DNA of 11,478 nucleotides from Rhodospirillales bacterium (GTDB lineage: Bacteria; Pseudomonadota; Alphaproteobacteria; Rhodospirillales; 2-02-FULL-58-16), in the NCBI GenBank assembly GCA_021775195.1, contig JAJFIG010000524.1, positions 1 to 11,478 of the forward strand, in the 5' to 3' direction. Shown here in pieces: positions 5,909 through 11,478 of this stretch (position 1 is the first letter of the stretch; each line of letters opens with the position of its first letter). The notes below the pieces were generated by a model that did not search any database, was not told the DNA's origin, and was given only the letters and a program-made list of their open reading frames with translations. Both the position numbers and the translations under genes were made by a program.

Positions 5909-6444
5909 GTATCTCCCAGCGGATAGTCCGCCAGCGCCTCGTACTGTGCGCCGTCGCGGTTGAGATGGCTGCGATAGAGGGTGAACCGGGTCACCGGTAC
6001 CGGTCCGGCGGAGAAACCGTGGCCCGCCTCCAGGAACCCACTCACCTTGCCCACCGGCGTGTTCTTCAGCCGCGCCAGGGTCACATGGGGCTTGAACTTG
6101 CGCCCCTCGGGCCCGAACCCGGAGCGCACCACCGCCGACTCGACCTTGCCGTGGAGATGGGTGAGCGCCGCCGACCCGTCGACGCTGGCCCACACCACCC
6201 GGACCCGGCGCCCTGACTGGAAACACCCGACCCCGGCCAGGCTCAGGTCGAAGGCCGGCCCGTGGACCGCCGACAGCGCCGCATCAAGGTCTTCCGCCAC
6301 TCCCTCGTCGACCTCGCCGACGAAGCGTAGTGAGACGTGCATGTTATCGGCGGAAACCCAGCGCGCCCCGGGCAGCCCGGTGCGCAGGCCGGCGAGCCGC
6401 TCGCGGACCGCCTCCGGCAGGGGCACGGCGACGAACAGGCGCAT
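5905..6444 (-). CDS. thpR: RNA 2',3'-cyclic phosphodiesterase (LigT/ThpR, 2H family)
   Basis: A 179-residue 2H phosphoesterase that opens 2',3'-cyclic phosphates on RNA ends. The two signature histidine motifs are HVSL (36-39) and HVTL (120-123), each near the middle of its lobe, and the N terminus MRLFVAVPLP is typical. Ser38 replaces the more common Thr in the first motif, which the family tolerates. The ATG at 6444 has GGGGAG eight to nine bases upstream. The gene starts 19 bases after the end of the aldo/keto reductase gene on the same strand, so the two are probably cotranscribed. Its stop codon overlaps the HAD gene's stop in a shared TTAA. Confidence 0.92.
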   Translation of the reverse strand: MRLFVAVPLPEAVRERLAGLRTGLPGARWVSADNMHVSLRFVGEVDEGVAEDLDAALSAVHGPAFDLSLAGVGCFQSGRRVRVVWASVDGSAALTHLHGKVESAVVRSGFGPEGRKFKPHVTLARLKNTPVGKVSGFLEAGHGFSAGPVPVTRFTLYRSHLNRDGAQYEALADYPLGDT

Positions 6445-6463
6445 GGGGTTTCTCCCCGCCGTC

Positions 6464-7501
6464 CTAGGGCGCCGGGTTGGGATTGTCCCGATGGATGGCC
6501 TCGATGCCGTCGACGACGTCCGCCGGCAATTCCAGGTCCAAGGATCCCAGGTTGGTTGTCAGCTGCTCCAGGCTCCGCGCCCCGATGAGGGTGCTGGTGA
6601 CGAAGGGCCGCGAGGCCACGTAGGCCAGCGCCATCTGCGCCGGATCGAGACCATGATCCCGGGCCAGCCCCGCGTAGGCCTCGGTGGCGGCGACGCAGCG
6701 CGGCTGGAAATAGCGACCGAATTCGGGGTAGAGGGTATAGCGTGCCCCGTCCGGCCGGCGCCCGTCCAGGTACTTGGCCGTCAACGCCCCGAAGGCCAGT
6801 GGCGAATGGGCCATCAGCCCGCAGTCCTCCCGCGCCGCCACCTCGGCCAGCCCGACCTCGAAGGTCCGGTTCAAAAGACTGTAGGGATTCTGGATGCCGG
6901 CCACCCGGGGCAGGCCTTCGGCCTCGGCCAGGGAGAGATATTTCATCAGTCCCCAGGCGGTTTCGTTGGAAACGCCGAAGGCCCTCACCTTGCCCGCTTT
7001 GATCAGCTCGGCCATCACCGCCAGGATGCCCTCCAGCGGTGTGAACGGTTCCGGGTCATGGACGTAGCCGAGGCGGCCGAAATAGTTGGTCGGGCGCTCC
7101 GGCCAGTGCAGATAATAGAGATCGATGGTGTCGGTCCCAAGACGCCGGAGGCTGGCCTCCACCGCCGTCTCCAGGTTGGCCCGGCTGTGTTTGCCGTCGC
7201 CGTCACGGACGAAATCGAACCGCGCCCCGGGGCCGATGATTTTGGTCGCCACCACCATGCGGTCCCGGTTGCCCCGCGCCTTCATCCAGTTGCCGACGAT
7301 GGTTTCCGTGGCGCCGAACGATTTCTCCGTCATCGGAAAGGGATACATCTCCGCCACATCGAGGAAATTGATTCCCGCCGCCGCCGCCGAGTCCAAAAGC
7401 GTGAACGCCTCCGCCTCCGTGTTCTGGGCACCGAAGGTCATAGTGCCCAGGCCAAGACGGCTGACCATAATGTCGGTGCGGCCCAGCGACCGGTGTTCCA
7501 T
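6464..7501 (-). CDS. tas: Aldo/keto reductase, Tas-like
   Basis: A 345-residue NAD(P)H-dependent oxidoreductase with a TIM-barrel fold, nearly the same length as Escherichia coli Tas and very like it in several blocks (LGLGTMTFG, DVAEMYP, QNPYSLLNR, FEVGLAEV, HGLDPAQMALA). The catalytic tetrad is Asp48, Tyr53, Lys87 and His132 (LHWPERPTN). Family members reduce aldehydes and ketones, and the natural substrate of Tas-type proteins is unclear. The ATG at 7501 has GAGG about nine bases upstream and is preferred to an in-frame ATG at 7516, which would add five residues. It leads a likely two-gene unit with thpR. Confidence 0.9.
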   Translation of the reverse strand: MEHRSLGRTDIMVSRLGLGTMTFGAQNTEAEAFTLLDSAAAAGINFLDVAEMYPFPMTEKSFGATETIVGNWMKARGNRDRMVVATKIIGPGARFDFVRDGDGKHSRANLETAVEASLRRLGTDTIDLYYLHWPERPTNYFGRLGYVHDPEPFTPLEGILAVMAELIKAGKVRAFGVSNETAWGLMKYLSLAEAEGLPRVAGIQNPYSLLNRTFEVGLAEVAAREDCGLMAHSPLAFGALTAKYLDGRRPDGARYTLYPEFGRYFQPRCVAATEAYAGLARDHGLDPAQMALAYVASRPFVTSTLIGARSLEQLTTNLGSLDLELPADVVDGIEAIHRDNPNPAP

Positions 7502-7525
7502 GGCGGTTATCCTCATTTCTGGGAG

Positions 7526-7549
7526 CAGGCGCCGCAACGTCGACGCCTG
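7526..7549. repeat. Inverted repeat upstream of the tas-like gene
   Basis: CAGGCG (7526-7531) and CGCCTG (7544-7549) form a perfect six-base dyad with a 12-base centre, 25 bases before the tas start codon. It could be an operator. The rest of the 136-base gap (7502-7637) holds a lone TTGACA on the minus strand (7610-7605) with no partner -10 at the right distance, and a five-pair GC stem after the FIST gene; neither is strong enough to call. Confidence 0.3.
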
Positions 7550-7637
7550 TCCGGGATGTGATCGCGAACCTTCGGCGGGTTTCTTTGTCCGCCCGGGCCG
7601 TCCTGTCAAGGGAGTCGATGAATTGGGGTGGGCAACG

Positions 7638-8753
7638 CTACAGGAAAAGCGCCAGGACGCCTGTATAGGCGTAGAGCCGGCTGTTGGATATCTCGCCACC
7701 GGCGTAGAACCCGACCAGGGGGAAGGTCCCCATGGTCCTATTGATCAGTTCCATCTCCCGGCCCAGGGCCCCGAACAGGTTTGGTCCCCGGGCAATACAG
7801 GAAAAATAGAGGCCGCCCTTCACCGGCCCCGAAATCCGGCGCTTGATCTTCTCCAGCATGGCAATCAGGTCGTCCTCGGCGCTTTGCGGATCGCGGCGTA
7901 CGAACATAACCCGGTCGCCGGGGTTAATGTTGTCGGCCACGGCCAGCCAGCCCCGCGCCGGATCGATACCCACCAGGTTGCGCACCAGATAGTCCCCCGT
8001 ATCCGACCCCTCGATGGGGATCGCCGCATGCACGTTGCCGGCGATGCGGTTCATGTCGCCACCCAGGAACTCGCCGGCATCCTCCATGAACACGTCCAGG
8101 GCACGGCGCCCGTCGAGGCCGATCAGCACGTTGTCCAGGCAGTCCGAGATCACATGACTGCCGGCGATGGGGGCACACCCCTGGGTCAGGCCCGTCGCCA
8201 CCTCCACCTCCGGCGCGAACAGGATTCCCGACAGGCCCCCACCGGTGATCCGCCCCGCCACCTGATAGCAGGCCGCCCGCGACGAGGTCAGTCCGCCGAC
8301 CAGGAAACTCGACGTCGTCCCCGCCAGGCCTTCGATCAGGGACGGGGTTTCGCTGTTGTTGGGATCGCCGTGGACGACTCCGAAGTGGGGTGTTTCCTTG
8401 CCGATCCAGTCCTTCTGTCCGGCCGATAGCTGGTCGACGCTTTCGCTGATCGTCGGGAAGACGCAGATTTTCTCCTCCGGCAGGGTCGCCACCATCACTG
8501 CCATGGCCGGTTCATCGAAGTACTCATTACTGCCGGCGCAAATGCCCATACCGACGCTGCCGACCCAGTGCTGGATATGGGTTTTTTGGCGCAGGTAGGT
8601 GAGGATGCTCGAAAAATCGTCGGCAAGGATATCGGTGACGTAGACGAACCCCAGATTGGCGTCCTCGGGCAGATTGCCGATCTGGTCGGTGCAGGCCTTC
8701 ACCGCATGGGCCCAGTCGTCGGCCGCGGCGTGGACAGCCTTGAACCATGTCAT
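7638..8753 (-). CDS. Stand-alone FIST-domain sensory protein
   Basis: A 371-residue protein made of the FIST N-terminal domain (about 30-215) and FIST C-terminal domain (about 220-355), with no kinase, cyclase, chemotaxis or membrane part attached. The C-terminal block is clear: GGLYFSCIARGPNLFG (313-328), then FPLVGFYAGGEI (344-355) and YTGVLALFL at the end. FIST domains are thought to bind small ligands, possibly amino acids, and are often fused to signalling outputs; alone, the protein may pass a signal to a partner or do something else. I chose the ATG at 8753 (MTWFKAVHAA) because it leads straight into the domain; an in-frame GTG at 8789 is possible. The ribosome-binding site is poor. 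It lies 119 bases after tesA on the same strand. Confidence 0.85.
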   Translation of the reverse strand: MTWFKAVHAAADDWAHAVKACTDQIGNLPEDANLGFVYVTDILADDFSSILTYLRQKTHIQHWVGSVGMGICAGSNEYFDEPAMAVMVATLPEEKICVFPTISESVDQLSAGQKDWIGKETPHFGVVHGDPNNSETPSLIEGLAGTTSSFLVGGLTSSRAACYQVAGRITGGGLSGILFAPEVEVATGLTQGCAPIAGSHVISDCLDNVLIGLDGRRALDVFMEDAGEFLGGDMNRIAGNVHAAIPIEGSDTGDYLVRNLVGIDPARGWLAVADNINPGDRVMFVRRDPQSAEDDLIAMLEKIKRRISGPVKGGLYFSCIARGPNLFGALGREMELINRTMGTFPLVGFYAGGEISNSRLYAYTGVLALFL

Positions 8754-8840
8754 GAGTGGAAGGGTCCTCGTTCTTCGTGCCGGCATCACCGGCGGCGCCT
8801 CCGACCCCTAGATAATAACCCTGGCGCGCGGCTCCGTCCC

Positions 8841-8855
8841 GTCCGAATTGCGGAC
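8841..8855. terminator. Short GC hairpin after tesA
   Basis: GTCCG (8841-8845) and CGGAC (8851-8855) form a perfect five-pair stem with a five-base loop, 17 bases past the tesA stop. No T-run follows, so it is at best a weak terminator between tesA and the FIST gene. Confidence 0.25.
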
Positions 8856-8872
8856 CACGCACCACTAATTGC

Positions 8873-9541
8873 TCACGGGATCCTGTCGACCAGCCGCTTC
8901 ACCTCGGGAAGGATATTTTCGACGATGACGTCAACGCCACGGGCGTTGGGATGCAGATGATCCTCCAGGTTCAACTCGGGTCTCGCCGCCACGCCTTCAA
9001 GGAAAAACGGATAGAGAGGCACTTTGTGTTTTTCCGCCAGCCTGGAATAGACGGCGGCGAACGCCGTCCCGTATTCCCGCCCCAGGTTGGGCGGCGCCCG
9101 CATGCCCGCCAGCAGCACCGGCAGTCCTTTTTTCCCGAGCCGGGTAAGGATGGCATCCAGGTTGGCGAAGGTGATTTCCGGGTCGAGGCCCCTGAGACCG
9201 TCGTTGGCGCCCAGTTCGACGATCACCGCATCGGGTTTGCCGGCCAGTGCCCAGTCGAGCCGCGCCCGCCCCGCCGCCGTCGTATCGCCCGAAACCCCGG
9301 CGTTGATCACCCGGGCATCGACGCCTCCCGCGCGCAGGGCCTTTTCCAGTCGTGCCGGGAAGGCCGCCCCGCGGGGGAGGCCATAACCGGCGGTCAGGCT
9401 GTCGCCGAGGACCAGGATACGGACCGCCTCGGCGGCACCGGCAGGCGCGCAAAGAAGCAGCGCGGCGACAACACTCACGTTGACAAGCGCCTGCACCAGG
9501 CCATATCCGGTACGGGGGGCAGAAGCGGAACCAGAAGGCAT
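8873..9541 (-). CDS. tesA: SGNH-type esterase/lysophospholipase/thioesterase TesA
   Basis: A 222-residue secreted esterase of the TesA/arylesterase family. A signal peptide is visible: hydrophobic stretch 14-31 and a likely cut after CAPAGAA (about 37), which places the enzyme in the periplasm. Catalytic Ser48 is in GDSLT (46-50), the oxyanion asparagine Asn113 is in GAND (111-114), and Asp194 and His197 are in DHLHPN. The mature part has the usual length. It acts on acyl esters or thioesters. The ATG at 9541 gives a rather long, weakly charged stretch before the hydrophobic core; GTG starts at codons 16 or 22 are possible but leave no positive charge. It is divergent from the ybbA/ybbP-like genes, an arrangement also seen in Escherichia coli, with only 11 bases between start codons. 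Confidence 0.92.
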   Translation of the reverse strand: MPSGSASAPRTGYGLVQALVNVSVVAALLLCAPAGAAEAVRILVLGDSLTAGYGLPRGAAFPARLEKALRAGGVDARVINAGVSGDTTAAGRARLDWALAGKPDAVIVELGANDGLRGLDPEITFANLDAILTRLGKKGLPVLLAGMRAPPNLGREYGTAFAAVYSRLAEKHKVPLYPFFLEGVAARPELNLEDHLHPNARGVDVIVENILPEVKRLVDRIP

Positions 9542-9552
9542 TCGCGAATCCT

Positions 9553-10281
9553 ATGACCAAACACCAGGAAGCCGCCGTGCCGGCCATCCGGCTCGACGAC
9601 GTACACCTTAGGCTGACCAGCGATGCCGGCGAGGTCAATATCCTCCGTGGTATCGATCTCGCCATCGGCAGCGGCGAGACCGTCGGCGTCGTCGGCCCGT
9701 CGGGGTCGGGCAAGACCAGCCTGCTGATGGTCGTCGCCGGACTGGAAAGGGTGACCACCGGCACCATCGTCGCCGCGGACACAACCGTCACCGGCCTCGA
9801 CGAGGATGCCCTGGCCCTGTTCCGCCGCGACAATATTGGCATCGTGTTTCAGGATTTTCATCTCGTGCCGACGATGACGGCCCTCGAAAATGTCGCCCTC
9901 CCCCTTGAGTTCGCCGGCCGCGACGACGCCTTCGACCGCGCCCGCGCCCAACTTGACGCCGTCGGCCTCGACCACAGGCTGCGTCATTATCCGGGGCAGC
10001 TGTCGGGTGGCGAACAACAGCGGGTCGCCCTGGCCCGGGCCTGCGTCGCCGAACCCGCCATCCTTCTCGCCGACGAGCCCACGGGCAACCTCGACGCCGC
10101 CACCGGCCAAGTGGTCACGGATCTGCTGTTCGACCTCCACGACCGGCTCGGCAGCACCCTGGTCCTGGTCACCCACGAAGCCGACCTTGTGGCGCGCTGT
10201 ACCCGGGTCGTCCACCTTGGCGATGGCCGCATCACCGACGACGGTCCCGGCGCCGCCGTCCCGGCACGAAGCCTGGCATGA
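9553..10281 (+). CDS. ybbA: ABC transporter ATP-binding protein, YbbA-like
   Basis: A 242-residue ATPase of the MacB/LolD/YbbA group. Walker A is GPSGSGKTS (48-56), the Q-loop glutamine is Gln100, the signature is LSGGEQQR (150-157), Walker B is ILLADE (170-175) with Glu175, and the switch histidine is His208 in VTHE. ATPases of this group power transenvelope, mechanotransmission-type systems rather than plain import. The stop overlaps the start of the permease gene (ATGA), so the two are coupled. Pairing with a YbbP-like permease beside tesA supports YbbA rather than LolD or FtsE. The start at 9553 leaves no room for a promoter outside tesA, so the promoter must lie within the tesA coding region. 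Confidence 0.93.
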   Translation: MTKHQEAAVPAIRLDDVHLRLTSDAGEVNILRGIDLAIGSGETVGVVGPSGSGKTSLLMVVAGLERVTTGTIVAADTTVTGLDEDALALFRRDNIGIVFQDFHLVPTMTALENVALPLEFAGRDDAFDRARAQLDAVGLDHRLRHYPGQLSGGEQQRVALARACVAEPAILLADEPTGNLDAATGQVVTDLLFDLHDRLGSTLVLVTHEADLVARCTRVVHLGDGRITDDGPGAAVPARSLA

Positions 10282-11478
10282 ACAGCCTCGCCCTGGCCTG
10301 GCGCCTGGCCCGCCGTGAACTGCGCGGCGGCCTCAAGGGGTTTCGCATCTTCATTGCCTGCCTGACCCTGGGTGTCGCCGCCATCGCCGGCGTCGGTTCC
10401 TTGAACCAGGCGGTTATGGCCGGGCTCCGCGCCGACGCCGCGACGATCCTCGGCGGCGATGTCGAGTTGCGCCTCCACGACCGTCCGGCCACCGCCGATC
10501 AGCTTGCTTACCTGGAACGTACGACACAGGCCCTTTCCGCCACCGTTACCATGCGCGCCATGGCCCGCCGCGCCGGCGGCACCGGCAAATGGGCACTGGT
10601 CGAGCTCAAGGCAGTGGACGCCCGTTATCCCCTGGTCGGAGATCTGGTCTTCGACCCCGCCCGCGAACACCCCTTTGCCGCCGCCGACGGAGCCTGGGGA
10701 GCGGCCGCCGAAGGTGCTTTGTTGCGCAAGCTGGGCCTCGGTGTCGGCGACCGGATCCAGGTTGGTGACGCCACCTTCATCGTCGCCGCGACGATCGAGG
10801 ACGAACCCGACCAGGCCGCCAGCGTTCTCAATTTCGGTCCCAGACTGATGGTCGCCACTGCCTCCCTCGCGGCAACCGGACTGGTCCAGCCCGGTGCCCA
10901 CATCCATTACCAGTACCGGCTGTCCCTCCCCGCCGGCAACGACGCCGGAACCTGGATCGCCGACCTCAAGGAAACCTTTCCCGAGGCCGGCTGGCGTATT
11001 CGCGGTGTCGACGAGGCCGCCCCCGGCATTCGCCGGTTCGTCGACCGCCTGACACTGTTCCTGACCTTTGTCGGCCTGACGGCCTTGCTTGTCGGCGGCA
11101 TCGGCGTCGCCAACGCCGTCGCCGCCTACCTCGACGGCAAGACCGCCGTCATCGCCACCTTGAAATGCCTGGGTGCCCCGGGAGCCCTCATTTTCCAGGT
11201 CTACTTCCTCCAGGTCCTGGTCCTTGGACTCGTTTCCGTCACCGCCGGCCTGGCCCTCGGCGCCGCCGTCCCGCTCGCCGGTGTCGCCGCCTTGGCCGAA
11301 CATCTGCCGGTGGCGCCCCGCATCGGCGTCTACCCGGCACCGCTTTTCCTCGCCGCGATGTTCGGCACCGTGACGACCGCGACTTTCACCCTCTGGCCCC
11401 TGGGCCGGGCCTGCCGGGTTCCCGCCGCCAACCTGTTCCGTCAGCATGTCGATCCCTCCAGCGCCATGCCCCGCTTGC
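10278..11478 (+). CDS. ybbP: FtsX-like ABC transporter permease, YbbP-like (incomplete at right edge)
   Basis: The first 400 codons of a permease whose frame is still open at the window end; the family is about 800 residues. The start ATG overlaps the ybbA stop by four bases. The N terminus (LARRELRGGLKGFRIFIACLT) leads into a membrane helix at about 22-42. A periplasmic MacB-like domain follows, with GGDVELRLHDRPAT near 57-70 and LGLGVGDRIQVGDATFIVAA near 155-174. From about residue 255 several more helices come (TLFLTFVGLTALLVGGIGVANAV, then LQVLVLGLVSVTAGLALGAAVP), the first FtsX domain. With YbbA it would form a complex thought to act on envelope lipids or proteins; the substrate is unknown. 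Partial only because of the window boundary. Confidence 0.92.
   Translation, partial: MNSLALAWRLARRELRGGLKGFRIFIACLTLGVAAIAGVGSLNQAVMAGLRADAATILGGDVELRLHDRPATADQLAYLERTTQALSATVTMRAMARRAGGTGKWALVELKAVDARYPLVGDLVFDPAREHPFAAADGAWGAAAEGALLRKLGLGVGDRIQVGDATFIVAATIEDEPDQAASVLNFGPRLMVATASLAATGLVQPGAHIHYQYRLSLPAGNDAGTWIADLKETFPEAGWRIRGVDEAAPGIRRFVDRLTLFLTFVGLTALLVGGIGVANAVAAYLDGKTAVIATLKCLGAPGALIFQVYFLQVLVLGLVSVTAGLALGAAVPLAGVAALAEHLPVAPRIGVYPAPLFLAAMFGTVTTATFTLWPLGRACRVPAANLFRQHVDPSSAMPRL

Noticed and set aside
7605..7610. TTGACA on the minus strand as the -35 of a tas promoter
   Set aside because: No -10-like sequence 16 to 18 bases downstream; the region there is GC-rich.
8812..8817. TATTAT on the minus strand as the -10 of a FIST promoter
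   Set aside because: No -35-like sequence at a suitable distance upstream, so it is not called as a promoter.
9443..9458. Lipoprotein signal in TesA at LLLC
   Set aside because: The residue before the Cys is Leu rather than Gly, Ala or Ser, so it does not fit a lipobox; an ordinary signal peptide cut after CAPAGAA fits better.
9987..11447. Long minus-strand open frame (486 residues) opposite ybbA/ybbP
   Set aside because: Gly/Asp/Glu-rich shadow typical of GC-rich coding DNA; the plus strand carries clear ABC transporter motifs.

Overview
The window reads as ordinary chromosomal DNA of a GC-rich proteobacterium, most likely an alphaproteobacterium. The basis is strong G/C preference at third codon positions, tightly packed short operons, and the families present (Bax-type glucosaminidase, Tas-type aldo/keto reductase, tesA/ybbA/ybbP). 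I see no phage genes, insertion sequences, CRISPR array, tRNA or rRNA. The species cannot be named from the sequence alone.

Layout, left to right: (1) the 3' end of an unidentified gene, then a long hairpin between two convergent gene ends. (2) A uracil-DNA glycosylase-family gene (-), divergent from a membrane-anchored Bax-type glucosaminidase (+). (3) A minus-strand block holding a cobB-type sirtuin, an EmrE-like SMR exporter and a peroxiredoxin-like gene. (4) A plus-strand operon of low-molecular-weight tyrosine phosphatase, fructosamine/ribulosamine kinase and HAD phosphatase. (5) thpR and a tas-like aldo/keto reductase (-), then a stand-alone FIST-domain protein (-). (6) tesA (-), divergent from ybbA and ybbP (+); ybbP runs off the window.

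The main discovery is the peroxiredoxin-like gene (1869-2516, minus strand). It looks like two fragments separated by a stop, but the UGA at 2268-2270 lies exactly where homologues have the first Cys of their CPYC motif. The frame is open on both sides, and a bacterial SECIS-like hairpin starts 8 bases after the UGA. I read it as one 215-residue selenoprotein with a Sec83-Pro-Tyr-Cys86 site, so the organism should decode UGA as selenocysteine. The gene also has its own well-formed sigma70-like promoter with a perfect dyad in the spacer.

A second theme is protein repair. The sirtuin (lysine deacylation) is divergent from the phosphatase and fructosamine-kinase operon (lysine deglycation), so enzymes that strip adducts from lysine side chains sit back to back. 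This functional link is inference; the families are recognised with good confidence.
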